Position numbers and translations under genes: made by a program
Notes under the pieces: generated by a model
What the model saw: only the letters and a program-made list of their open reading frames with translations
Databases searched by the model: none
What the model was told of the DNA's origin: nothing
Assembly: GCF_000717335.1 (NCBI RefSeq)
Contig: NZ_JNYZ01000011.1
Location: 124,001 to 188,000 of the forward strand
From: Amycolatopsis jejuensis
GTDB taxonomy: Bacteria > Actinomycetota > Actinomycetes > Mycobacteriales > Pseudonocardiaceae
Direction of reading: 5' to 3'
DNA: 64,000 nt
Shown here: in pieces, positions 16,144-25,788 of the stretch
Layout: every line of letters begins with the position of its first letter
Numbering within the stretch: position 1 is the stretch's first letter

Positions 16144-17148
16144 TCACCGCAGCCGGTCGAGCCGTTCTGCGGCGCTCTTCGCCTCCGTGCGCAGCCGGGC
16201 CACGATCGACGCGACCGAGCCGTCTCCGGCGAGCGGGTACGTCTGCCCTGCCCACAGCGACATCGCCTCCGGGTCACCGGCTTTCGCGGCCGCCGCTCGT
16301 ACCGGTTTGCTCAGGTGGTGCAGCTGCGGGTACGCGGCGGGCGCGTCGGCGGACAGGTCGCTCAGTACGCGGTTGACCAGGCCACGCGCCGGGCGTCCGC
16401 TGAAGGCGCGCGTGAACGCGGTCGCCCGTCCGGCTTCGGTGAGCGCACGTCGTTGCGTCTCGCCGGTACCCGCCTCCGTGGCCAGCAGGAACGCCGTTCC
16501 CAGCTGCGCCGCGGACGCACCCGCGGCAAGCACCGCGGCGACGTCCGCGCCGTTGACCAGTCCCCCGGCGGCGATCAGCGGCAGGCTCGTGCGCGCGTCG
16601 AGCAGCCGGAGCAGAGCGAGCAGGCCGTACTCCTGGCCGCCGGACGGAATACCGGGGTCGTCGGTGAACAGCCCGCGGTGCCCGCCCGCCTCGAACCCCT
16701 GTACCACCAGCGCGTCCGCCCCGCGGGCAGCGGCGAGGTCGGCCTCCTCGGGGTTCGTGACGGTGACCGCGACTTTGCCGCCCGCCTCGTGGATCCGGTG
16801 TACCTCCGCCGACGTCGGCGCGCCGAACGTGAACGACACCACCGGAACCCGGTGCCGTACCACGAGGTCCAGCTTCGCCGGGTACTCGTCGTCGTCCCAG
16901 ACCGGGTCGCCGAGCTCGACGCCGTACCGCAGGGCCTCGGCGAGCATGCGCTCGCGGTGCGCGCCGAGGTCGGCCATCGAGCGCGTGCCGGGGACGAACA
17001 GGTTGACGCCGTAGCGGCCGCCGGTGAGGTCGGCAGTGTGCGCGATCCGGGCGTCCAGGGTCTCCGGGCTGAGGTACCCGGCCGCGAGGAAGCCGAACCC
17101 GCCCGCCATCGGCGCCGCGATCACCGGGAACTCGAGATCTTCGAACAT
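16144..17148 (-). CDS. Nitronate monooxygenase / 2-nitropropane dioxygenase family flavoprotein
   Basis: 334 residues from ATG. An FMN-dependent TIM barrel: PVIAAPMAGG at the N-terminus, VSFTFGAP, ALVVQGFEAGGHRG (the flavin phosphate loop with histidine), LIAAGGLVNGADVAAVLAAGASAAQLGTAFLL. The family oxidises nitronates or alkyl nitronates using O2, but many members have other roles. TAGGCT (17161-17156) lies seven nt before the ATG, so the mRNA is probably leaderless and the longer frame to 17232 is wrong. It is divergent from the PPOX gene. Confidence 0.87.
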   Translation of the reverse strand: MFEDLEFPVIAAPMAGGFGFLAAGYLSPETLDARIAHTADLTGGRYGVNLFVPGTRSMADLGAHRERMLAEALRYGVELGDPVWDDDEYPAKLDLVVRHRVPVVSFTFGAPTSAEVHRIHEAGGKVAVTVTNPEEADLAAARGADALVVQGFEAGGHRGLFTDDPGIPSGGQEYGLLALLRLLDARTSLPLIAAGGLVNGADVAAVLAAGASAAQLGTAFLLATEAGTGETQRRALTEAGRATAFTRAFSGRPARGLVNRVLSDLSADAPAAYPQLHHLSKPVRAAAAKAGDPEAMSLWAGQTYPLAGDGSVASIVARLRTEAKSAAERLDRLR

Positions 17149-17201
17149 ACCGACGAGCCTAGTGCCGGAAGGGATTCGCGCCGGGCGGCGTTGGGGTGGG
17201 C

Positions 17202-17648
17202 ATGACGGCAGACCTCGATCAGCTGCGCGCACTGACGCAGGAAGAAAACGGCCTCGCCACCGTCGCGACCACCCGCGCGGACGGCACGGTACACGCGTCG
17301 GTGGTGAACGCCGGCGTCCTCGACGACCCGGTCACCGGCAAGCCGAGCGTGGGCTTCGTCGCGATCGGCGGCGCGCACAAGCTCGCCCTGCTGCGCCGCA
17401 CCGGCCACGCAACCGTGACGTTCCGCCGAGGCTGGCGCTGGCTGTCGGTGACCGGCCAGGTACACCTGATCGGCCCGGACGACCCCGACCCGGCCTTCCC
17501 GACCGACGGCTTGCCCACCCTGCTCCGCGAGGTCTTCCGAGCCGCCACCGGCACCCACGACAACTGGGCGGAGTACGACCGCGTGATGGCCGCCGAACGC
17601 CGGGCCGCGGTGTTCGTGACAGTGGGCAAGATCATCGGGAACGGCTGA
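17202..17648 (+). CDS. F420-dependent PPOX-class oxidoreductase
   Basis: 148 residues. A split beta-barrel: GLATVATTRADGTVHASVVNAG, then VGFVAIGGAHKLALLRRTGHATVTFRRGWRWLSVTGQVHLIGPDD. This is the pattern of the flavin/deazaflavin oxidoreductases of the pyridoxamine-phosphate-oxidase-like superfamily that use F420 in actinomycetes. ATG at 17202 is chosen; GTG at 17196 is an alternative. The enzyme could reduce a quinone or biliverdin-like substrate; the exact one is unknown. Its start is 53 bp from that of the divergent flavoprotein. Confidence 0.8.
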   Translation: MTADLDQLRALTQEENGLATVATTRADGTVHASVVNAGVLDDPVTGKPSVGFVAIGGAHKLALLRRTGHATVTFRRGWRWLSVTGQVHLIGPDDPDPAFPTDGLPTLLREVFRAATGTHDNWAEYDRVMAAERRAAVFVTVGKIIGNG

Positions 17649-17843
17649 CTCGCCCCTGCAACCACCCCGGCCAACCACTCCAAGACCAACTGCGACACCC
17701 CACAACGGCCCCGGTGGCGTGCCCGGCCGACCATCCCGCGACCACCGGCGACTCTCCGCGACCACCCTGACCGACCATCCAGGACGACCGCCACGAGACC
17801 CACGACCAGCCGCACGGCTTCCCGAGCCGCTGGCGCAACTCCC

Positions 17844-18142
17844 TGTGATCGGCTCGTTTCGGTGACGCGGTTACGTGGCGGTGGTCGGCTGGATTCGGCC
17901 AAGTGTAGATCGGGGCTGTGGTTGGCTGGGTTCGGCAACCTGAGGCCGTCGCTGTGGTCGGCTCGTTTCGGCAACGTGGCTGTGGTCGGCTCGTTTCGGT
18001 GACGCGAGTGCGCGGCTGTGATCGGTCGCTTCGGGAGCGCGCGGCGTGGGGTGATCGGCTCGCTTCGGCTGCCTGGGACATGGCGGGCCATCGGCTCGCT
18101 TCGAGAGCGCGAAAACCGCGTCACCGAAACGAGCCGATCACA
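17844..18142. repeat. Array of GATCGGCTCGTTTCGG-type repeats closed by an inverted copy
   Basis: Eight direct copies of a degenerate unit (TGTGRTCGGCTCGTTTCGG plus about six bases) start near 17844, 17880, 17917, 17953, 17981, 18017, 18050 and 18087. The array is closed by an inverted copy at 18116-18142 that is the exact reverse complement of the first 27 bases (17844-17870). A second inverted copy, of the third unit, lies near 18195-18215 with one mismatch. No open frame fits. The remainder of the gap (17649-17843 and 18216-18255) shows no gene. Confidence 0.8.
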
Positions 18143-18255
18143 ACGGCAGCCTCAGGTCGCCGACGCCAGCCCGACCCCAGCCGCGTCCTCGCGTTGCCGA
18201 ACCCAGCCCACCACCGCCCCATTTCGCGTTGGCACAGCGAGCCCGTCGCCACAGT

Positions 18256-18822
18256 TCAGCTCCGTCCGGCAAGCACCCCCGGCACCACTCGCACCGGAAA
18301 CGGCTGCTGTGCCTCGAAGGCCTCGTCTCCGGCGGCTTTGGCGATCTGCTGGTAGCAGCCGTCGTCGTCCAGTTCGAATACCGTCAGCTCGGGTGCGGCC
18401 GGGTCGATCACCCAGTAGCTCGGCACGCCCAGCCGTTCGTAGACGGCCTTCTTCGTGTTCAGGTCGTGGATCGACGTGCTCGGTGACAGGACCTCGACCG
18501 CGAGCAGCGGCGGTACCGGCAGGTCGACGTCGGTGAAATCCGACGCTCGGGCCACCAGCACATCCGGTTGCAGCTCCAGCCGATCACCGACGTGGACCGC
18601 GAACGGCGCGCCGACGACGTCGAACTCCGGCGGGCAGGCGGTCTCCAACGTGTGGTGGAGCCGGTACCCGATCTTCTGGTGCCGGTATCCGGGCGCCGGG
18701 CTCACGAGGAGTGTCCCGTCGATGAGTTCGTAACGGCGGCCATCCTGCGGCATCCCCTCGAGGTCGTGCACCGTCATGGGGCCGGACCCGGGCGGATACT
18801 GGCTTTCCGTCATGACCGTCAT
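18256..18822 (-). CDS. Uma2 family endonuclease-like protein
   Basis: 188 residues. Start ATG at 18822 with AAGGAG eight nt upstream; the frame opens earlier but lacks a site. The PD-(D/E)xK nuclease-like core of the Uma2/DUF820 family is visible: RRYELIDGTLLVSPAP, then LQPDVLVARASDF, then LAVEVLSPSTSIHDLNTKKAVYERLGVPSYWVIDP with the catalytic E-x-x-S-P-S-T-x-x-x-D and lysine. These genes are abundant, often mobile, and their DNA target is unknown. It is flanked by the repeat array and by the TetR terminator. Confidence 0.85.
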   Translation of the reverse strand: MTVMTESQYPPGSGPMTVHDLEGMPQDGRRYELIDGTLLVSPAPGYRHQKIGYRLHHTLETACPPEFDVVGAPFAVHVGDRLELQPDVLVARASDFTDVDLPVPPLLAVEVLSPSTSIHDLNTKKAVYERLGVPSYWVIDPAAPELTVFELDDDGCYQQIAKAAGDEAFEAQQPFPVRVVPGVLAGRS

Positions 18823-18870
18823 GGTGCTCTCCTTTCCGTGTTCGCACCAGAGCACATCACCCGCCACCGA

Positions 18871-18907
18871 CAAAAACGGCGGCTCCGGAAAGCCCGGACC
18901 CGCCGTT
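18871..18907 (-). terminator. Intrinsic terminator of the TetR gene at 18930
   Basis: On the minus strand AACGGCGG pairs with CCGCCGTT (18907-18900 with 18882-18875), with an inner stem TCCGG/CCGGA around a GCTTT loop, followed directly by a T-run to 18871. A textbook Rho-independent terminator 22 bp after the stop codon. Confidence 0.88.
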
Positions 18908-18929
18908 CACCCGAACGTGTCTCGTGTCC

Positions 18930-19517
18930 TCAGTGGACAGTGCCGTGCAGGAACTGCTCGATTGCCGCTTCCACGATGCTGTCGAGCTGGTCCCGGCCGA
19001 TCATCTTGTTGTTGACCATCATCGCGATGCCCTGCACGGTGGCATACAGGATGATCCCGATCCGGTCGGGATCGCCCGGCGCGAGGTCGCCGTGCGCCTG
19101 TCCCTCGTGGATCAGCTCGGCCATCTGCCCGAACGCTGCCTCCGCGGACCGGGTGACCGGGCCGGTTTCGGTGCGGTGCTTGCTGGAGTTCATCAGCTCG
19201 AGCAGCTCAGGATTGTCCACCGCGAAGTGCGCGAAGGCGGACGCAGTGCCGTGCACCCGCGAAGGAAAGTCGTCGGCTTCGGCCAGTGCGGTGCGGAAAA
19301 CGGTGCCCAGCCGGAGAAAACCGGTTTCGGCAAGGGCGTCGAGCAATGCCTGCCGGTCTGCGAAATGGCGTCGCGGCGCCGCGTGGCTGACCCCGATCTC
19401 CCTGGCCAGATCCCGCAGCGACAGCTGGTCGGCACCTCGCTCGCGCAGGCCGCGCTCGGCCGCGTCGAGCAGCGCGGTACGGAGATTTCCGTGGTGGTAA
19501 GGGCGTTCCTCGGGCAC
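18930..19517 (-). CDS. TetR/AcrR family transcriptional regulator
   Basis: 195 residues from GTG. The N-terminus YHHGNLRTALLDAAERGLRERGADQLSLRDLAREIGVSHAAPRRHFADRQALL holds the helix-turn-helix (about residues 8-55). The C-terminal domain resembles the WHG type found in regulators beside SDR or oxidoreductase genes. TAGGCT (19529-19524) is six nt from the GTG, implying leaderless mRNA. It is divergent from the SDR gene 65 bp away and very likely represses both through the palindrome at 19548-19564. Confidence 0.88.
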   Translation of the reverse strand: MPEERPYHHGNLRTALLDAAERGLRERGADQLSLRDLAREIGVSHAAPRRHFADRQALLDALAETGFLRLGTVFRTALAEADDFPSRVHGTASAFAHFAVDNPELLELMNSSKHRTETGPVTRSAEAAFGQMAELIHEGQAHGDLAPGDPDRIGIILYATVQGIAMMVNNKMIGRDQLDSIVEAAIEQFLHGTVH

Positions 19518-19546
19518 GAGGCCAGCCTAGCAGACCGATGTTGCCA

Positions 19547-19575
19547 TTGACATCATTGTTGTCAGTGACTACATT
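19547..19575 (+). promoter_or_regulatory. SDR promoter with overlapping palindromic operator
   Basis: Perfect -35 TTGACA (19547-19552) and TACATT (19570-19575) with a 17-bp spacer. The -10 ends seven nt before the SDR ATG at 19583, so the mRNA should start at or next to the ATG. The interrupted palindrome TGACA-N7-TGTCA (19548-19564) covers the -35 box and much of the spacer, an ideal place for repression by the divergent TetR. Confidence 0.7.
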
Positions 19576-19582
19576 CGCTCAC

Positions 19583-20488
19583 ATGTCCTCCTTCACCGCA
19601 CTCGACGTTCCGCCGCAGAACGGCCGCACGGTCGTCATCACAGGCGCGAACAGCGGGATCGGCAAGGCAACCGCGCAGGTCTTCGCCGCCCGCGGAGCGC
19701 GCGTCGTCATGGCCGTCCGCAATCTCGCGAAAGGCCAAGCCGCCGCCGCGACGATGACCGGCGCCGTCGAGGTCCGGGAACTGGATCTCGCGGATCTGTC
19801 GTCGGTCCGGGCTTTCGCGCACCACCTCACCGAACCCATCGACCTGCTGATCAACAACGCCGGGCTTTCCCTCCCCCCGCTTTCCCGGACCGCCGACGGT
19901 TTCGAAATGCAGTTCGGGACCAATCACCTCGGCCATTTCGCCTTGACGAACCGGCTCTTGCCACAGATCCGCGACCGGGTGGTCACCGTGGCTTCTCTCG
20001 GACATCTCATCGGCTCGATCGATTTCACCGATCTCAACTGGGAACGCAAGCCGTACCGGCCGAATCCCGCATACGGGCAGTCCAAACTCGCCAATCTGCT
20101 GTTCACCATCGAACTGCAGCGACGCCTCGAACGTGCCGGTTCCCCGGTGCTTTCCACCGCCGCACATCCCGGAATCTCGGCCACGAACCTGATGCGATCC
20201 GAGAAACAGAGCCTGCGGTTCCGGGCAGGTAAAGCCGTACTCGGGCGGATCGCGCAGCGCGAAGCCGACGGCGCCCTCCCCACGCTCTACGCGGCCACTG
20301 CAGACATTCCCGGCGACAGCTATGCCGGTCCCAGCCGATTGTGCGGAATGCGCGGAGCACCGGAATTGACCGGTCGCGCCGCAAAAGCACGCGACACCAC
20401 GGTCGCCCGTAAATTGTGGGAGGTTTCCGAAGAACTCACCGGCGTCACCTTCCCCTTCGAAACCGTTTCCCGAAAGGAAAAGCCATGA
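19583..20488 (+). CDS. Short-chain dehydrogenase/reductase
   Basis: 301 residues. Start ATG at 19583 rather than 19538 because the promoter above predicts transcription from this codon. Cofactor loop TGANSGIG (about residues 20-27), then AVRN favouring NADP, NNAG, and the catalytic tyrosine and lysine in YGQSK. The length and the NHLGHFALT segment fit the retinol-dehydrogenase/WW-domain oxidoreductase-like branch. It overlaps the SnoaL-like gene by ATGA, forming a two-gene unit under TetR control. Confidence 0.88.
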   Translation: MSSFTALDVPPQNGRTVVITGANSGIGKATAQVFAARGARVVMAVRNLAKGQAAAATMTGAVEVRELDLADLSSVRAFAHHLTEPIDLLINNAGLSLPPLSRTADGFEMQFGTNHLGHFALTNRLLPQIRDRVVTVASLGHLIGSIDFTDLNWERKPYRPNPAYGQSKLANLLFTIELQRRLERAGSPVLSTAAHPGISATNLMRSEKQSLRFRAGKAVLGRIAQREADGALPTLYAATADIPGDSYAGPSRLCGMRGAPELTGRAAKARDTTVARKLWEVSEELTGVTFPFETVSRKEKP

Positions 20489-20972
20489 CCCTCGAGAACG
20501 AGCTCCGGCGACTGCTCGACCGAACAGAAATCAGCGACGTCCAGCTCCGCTACGCCACCGGAACCGATTCCCACGACTGGAAACTCTTCCGCAGCTGTTT
20601 CACCGACGAGGTCGAAATCGACTTCAGCGACGGCTTCGGACAGCCCGTGATGCGGGTGACCGCCGACGACTGGGTCGCCGGGACCGCGCCGAGGATGGAG
20701 TCCTTCAAAGCCACGCAGCACATGATCACCAACCACGTGATCACCTTCGACGACGACGATCACGCGACCTGTGTGGCCTACGTGCGGGCCACCCACCACC
20801 TGCCCAACAGCACCGGCGACAGCGACCAAACGTGTACGGCTACTACACGAACCGCTTCACCCGCACCCCGGACGGATGGCGGATCGCGAGCGTGAAGCTG
20901 ACCGCGCGGTGGATGACCGGGAACTTCGGCATCTTCCAGTCCGCCCTCACCCACGAAAACACGGGCGGCTGA
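20485..20972 (+). pseudogene. SnoaL/NTF2-like protein gene with a -1 frameshift
   Basis: The first frame reads MTLENELRRLLDRTEISDVQLRYATGTD and onward to NSTGDSDQ, a SnoaL-like (ring hydroxylase small-subunit-like) fold. At the AAA of 20828-20830 the reading switches: VYGYYTNRFTRTPDGWRIASV and the typical end ALTHENTGG continue in the +2 frame to a TGA at 20970-20972. The span is one base short of a multiple of three; one added base would give about 162 residues, the usual length. The ATG overlaps the SDR stop. Either a real loss-of-function mutation or a base-calling deletion. Confidence 0.82.
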
Positions 20973-20975
20973 CCG

Positions 20976-22826
<1,851 letters not shown>

Positions 22827-22942
22827 TCGGGCTGTCCTCGGGATGGTCGGGGGTGTCGCCACTCCATCGTCCCATGGACCTCCGGGTGCCAGTGGGGGTC
22901 ATCCCCGATGCGGGCCCGCGCGAGTCGTGGTGCCCTCGAAGG

Positions 22943-23551
22943 ATGAGCACTCCGCACTCCCCCGCACCCGGTCCCGGCGCGCTCGACGCCGCGCTCGACC
23001 GGGCCTTCGGCCACCCCAGCGGCCTGCTGGGCAGGCTCGGCGGCAAGCTGATGTCCTGGAGCAACGCCGCCACCGAGCACCGCGTGGTCGATCTCGCGCG
23101 GCTCGAACCCGACGAGACCGTCGTCGTCGTCGGGCCCGGTCCCGGCGTCGGCCTCGACGCGGCCGGCAAGCTGGCCGGTGAGGTGATCGGCGTCGAACCG
23201 TCGCCCGAGATGCGCAGACTGTGCGTGGAACGCAGCGGCGACCGCGTCGAGGTCCGCGCCGGGCACGCCGCCCGCACGGGTTGCGCGGACGAATCGGTGG
23301 ACGTGGTGCTGAGCGTGAACAACGTGCAGCTCTGGGACGACCGCGCAGCCGGGTTCGCCGAGCTGTACCGCGTGGTGCGCCCAGGTGGCCGGCTGTTGGT
23401 TTCGGCACACGAGAAGTGGCTGCCGGTCACCCGGCACGAGCTGGCCGACGAGGCCGCCGCCGCCGGGTTCGCCGACCTGCAGACCTGGACCTGGGACCCG
23501 CCCGGGTTCGCCGGTCTCGCCGCCCAGCTGCGCGCGGTGAAGCCGGGTTAG
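22943..23551 (+). CDS. SAM-dependent class I methyltransferase
   Basis: 202 residues. The SAM-binding motif VVVVGPGPGVGLDAAG (motif I) is followed by GVEPSPEM (acidic end of strand 2), VDVVLSVNNVQLW (post-I/II) and LYRVVRPGGRLLVS (motif III), a UbiE/Methyltransf_11 layout. Start ATG at 22943 is chosen because the upstream extension has no sequence character; no good ribosome site is seen. Convergent with the glyoxalase-like gene, overlapping by four bases. Substrate unknown. Confidence 0.82.
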   Translation: MSTPHSPAPGPGALDAALDRAFGHPSGLLGRLGGKLMSWSNAATEHRVVDLARLEPDETVVVVGPGPGVGLDAAGKLAGEVIGVEPSPEMRRLCVERSGDRVEVRAGHAARTGCADESVDVVLSVNNVQLWDDRAAGFAELYRVVRPGGRLLVSAHEKWLPVTRHELADEAAAAGFADLQTWTWDPPGFAGLAAQLRAVKPG

Positions 23552-23922
23552 CGGCTGTCCCGGCGCAGGGGATGGTCCTCCGGGACCTCGACGAGGACGA
23601 TCCGCAGCCCGTCCGGGTCGGCGATCCACGCTTCGTCGGTACCCCACGGCTCGCGGCGGGCCTCGCGCACCGGCTCGACGCCGCGCTCCGCCAGGTCCGC
23701 GAGCGCTTTCTGCAGGTCACGGACCTGCAGGAACAGGTTGACGTCCGTACCGGGTCCGGTTTCTCCCTTCCCGACGACCTCGATCGACCCGCCACCGGCG
23801 AAGAACCGGGTGCCGCCGGGGAACTCGCGCTCGATCGCTAGGCCGAGGGTGTCGCGGTAGAAGGCGGTGGAGACCTCGGGGTCGCGAGGGTGGATCAGCA
23901 CCCGGCTGCTCAGTACGTCCAT
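23548..23922 (-). CDS. Glyoxalase/bleomycin-resistance (VOC) family protein
   Basis: 124 residues, one VOC domain of two beta-alpha-beta-beta-beta units: SRVLIHPRDPEVSTAFYRDTLGLAIEREF, then RFFAGGGSIEVVG, then WIADPDGLRIVLVEVP. A metal-binding histidine and terminal glutamates are in position. These proteins bind or isomerise small molecules; the ligand is unknown. TAGGCA (23934-23929) is six nt before the ATG. Confidence 0.85.
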   Translation of the reverse strand: MDVLSSRVLIHPRDPEVSTAFYRDTLGLAIEREFPGGTRFFAGGGSIEVVGKGETGPGTDVNLFLQVRDLQKALADLAERGVEPVREARREPWGTDEAWIADPDGLRIVLVEVPEDHPLRRDSR

Positions 23923-23944
23923 GGGTCCTGCCTACCCGAGCCGC

Positions 23945-24808
23945 TCAGGCCACCGCAATCGCGGCGATCCCGGCCAGCACCACCACCGATCCGGCAAGGC
24001 GGCGCACGGCGTTGTGCTCGCCGAGCACGAGCCACGCGGCAATCCCGCCGAACACGATCGACAACTCGCGCGCCGGCGCGACGAGACTCACCGGCGCGAT
24101 CCGCAGGGCATACAGGACCAGCAGGTACGCGACCGGCGAAGCGAGGCCGACGATCAGCGCCTCCCGCCGGTGATCCCGCCACAGCCGCGTGACTGCCGGC
24201 CGGTTCCGCAGCGCCGCCGGAGCGAGCAGCAGGCTCTGGCCGAGCGCGCCGCCGCCGAAGTACACGACTGGCGGCACGTCGAGCGAGGTGACCGAATGCG
24301 CGTCCCACAGCGTGTACGCCGCGATCACCGCGCCGGTGAGGATGCCGTAGAACACCCCGGCGCGCCGGGCGACGGGGTTGTGGTTGCTGCCACCGAGACT
24401 GATCACGAGCACCCCGGCGACCACGAGAAATGCCCCGATGAGCCCGAGCACGCCCGGCCGTTCGTGCAGCACGAGAACCGCCACGACCACCGACAGCAGC
24501 GGGCCGGTGCCGCGCGCGAGCGGGTAGACGATGGACAGGTCGCCGACGTCGTAACCCCGCTGCAGCACGGTCCCGTACGCGACGTGCAGCACAGCGGTGC
24601 CCAGCGCGGCGACCAGCCAGGTCCACTGTGGACGTTCCGGTTCGAGCACCAGCGCAACGGCCACGACGGGCAGCATCGCCACGGCGGAAACCGTGTAGTA
24701 CAGCCAGACGAACCGCGGCCCGCCGCCGGAAACCCGCTTGGCGGCAAGGTTCCACGCGGCGTGCACCACCGCGGCGACGAGAACCATGGCAAGAGCAGGG
24801 GGATTCAT
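23945..24808 (-). CDS. EamA/DMT family transporter
   Basis: 287 residues from ATG at 24808, with GAAAGG upstream. About ten transmembrane helices in two EamA repeats; the second repeat begins near residue 145 (AGVFYGILTGAVIAAYTLWDAHSV) and the protein ends SVVVLAGIAAIAVA. Members export amino acids or metabolites or import sugars and purines; the substrate here is unknown. Monocistronic. Confidence 0.87.
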   Translation of the reverse strand: MNPPALAMVLVAAVVHAAWNLAAKRVSGGGPRFVWLYYTVSAVAMLPVVAVALVLEPERPQWTWLVAALGTAVLHVAYGTVLQRGYDVGDLSIVYPLARGTGPLLSVVVAVLVLHERPGVLGLIGAFLVVAGVLVISLGGSNHNPVARRAGVFYGILTGAVIAAYTLWDAHSVTSLDVPPVVYFGGGALGQSLLLAPAALRNRPAVTRLWRDHRREALIVGLASPVAYLLVLYALRIAPVSLVAPARELSIVFGGIAAWLVLGEHNAVRRLAGSVVVLAGIAAIAVA

Positions 24809-25189
24809 CCGGACCCTTTCAGGTCTTCCGCGCACGCCGAAGACCGGGTCCTCCAGGCTTTTGTCCCGTCAGATGAACGGCAGGGCACCCAGCCCGGCCG
24901 ACGGTGCCGCTCGGACCAGGCCCGCCGTCCCTGATTGTGGAGGTGCTCTTCGCATGCGGAACGGCGGCGGAACCCTAGGCACTACCGGAGCCCACGGTAA
25001 CGGAGAATGCGGCGGACCGGCCAGCGATTTTCGGCGGGGCTGGTGCAGGCGCCGCGAGCTGGGCTGTTAAGCTTCCGGATCGTTGCCGTGCGGCATTCCG
25101 TCAGGGAGGAAACCCGGCGGCCCTCCGGGGCACGCGGGAGCCACACGAACGCGGCGACGACCTTCACCGAGTGAAAGAGGAACGCCTCC
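24809..25189. other. Intergenic region before rpsT
   Basis: 381 bp between divergent genes. No credible open frame was found. TAAGCT at 25068-25073 could be the -10 of the rpsT promoter, with a leader of about 110 nt that holds complementary GGAGG/CCTCC stretches around 25103-25130. No tRNA-like fold is visible. Confidence 0.4.
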
Positions 25190-25450
25190 ATGGCCAACAT
25201 CAAGTCGCAGGTCAAGCGCATCACCACGAACGAGAAGGCGCGGCAGCGCAACCTGGCGATCCGGTCCTCGGTGAAGACCGCGATCCGCAAGTTCCGCGAG
25301 GCCGCCGAAGCAGGCGACAAGGACAAGGCCCTCGAACTGCAGCGCGAAGCGGCCCGCAAGCTCGACAAGGCCGTCACCAAGGGCGTGATCCACGCCAACC
25401 AGGCCGCGAACAAGAAGTCGGCGATCGCGAAGCGCGCGAACCAGCTCTGA
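25190..25450 (+). CDS. rpsT: 30S ribosomal protein bS20
   Basis: 86 residues, full length. Starts [26 protein letters not shown], lysine/arginine-rich and helical, binding 16S rRNA in early 30S assembly. AAAGAGGA lies upstream of the ATG. Single gene with its own terminator, located between lepA and holA as in mycobacteria. Confidence 0.97.
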   Translation: MANIKSQVKRITTNEKARQRNLAIRSSVKTAIRKFREAAEAGDKDKALELQREAARKLDKAVTKGVIHANQAANKKSAIAKRANQL

Positions 25451-25466
25451 GCTGTTCGGATTTCGG

Positions 25467-25498
25467 AAGGCCCGGTGGCTTCGGCTGCCGGGCCTTTT
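25467..25498 (+). terminator. rpsT intrinsic terminator
   Basis: AAGGCCCGG (25467-25475) pairs with CCGGGCCTT (25488-25496), the stem continuing with wobble pairs to a TTCG tetraloop, then a short T-run. Sixteen bases after the stop codon. Confidence 0.88.
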
Positions 25499-25788
25499 CC
25501 GTTCCCTGGTGAGCCAGCCGCTCCTGCCACCCGATGGCAGGCCCAACGCGCCCGTCTCCTGGCGCGGCGCCCGGGCTGGGCGGGCCCACGCTCCCGCCGG
25601 GCTTCCCGCGTCCAGGTCCACACCATCTCCCGCGGAGAGACATCCGCCTGCCACCGGTTTACGCGGCGGCGAAGCAGGGCGGCCGCTCGATCGTGCTGTA
25701 CTGCATACCGTTGCTCGTCATTTCCGGCCCACCGGCCGATCGCGGGTAGCCCGCTGATGTCCTCCGCCCGGGTCCGCTCCCTGACCGG
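25499..25788. other. Intergenic region between rpsT and holA
   Basis: Beyond the terminator, about 290 bp of GC-rich DNA between two genes that converge here. I see no gene, RNA or repeat in it; the short frames have no recognisable sequence. Confidence 0.4.

Noticed and set aside
14600..17205. Long plus-strand frames crossing the 15-bp repeat tract
   Set aside because: They give Pro/His/Arg or Leu-Thr-Pro repeats and then run antisense through the nitronate monooxygenase-like gene.
17844..18142. CRISPR array
   Set aside because: Repeat units are degenerate, spacing varies from 18 to 36 bp, one unit is inverted, and no cas gene is present.
20828..20830. Programmed ribosomal frameshift in the SnoaL-like gene
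   Set aside because: No seven-base slippery site and no clear downstream structure; a plain one-base loss is simpler.
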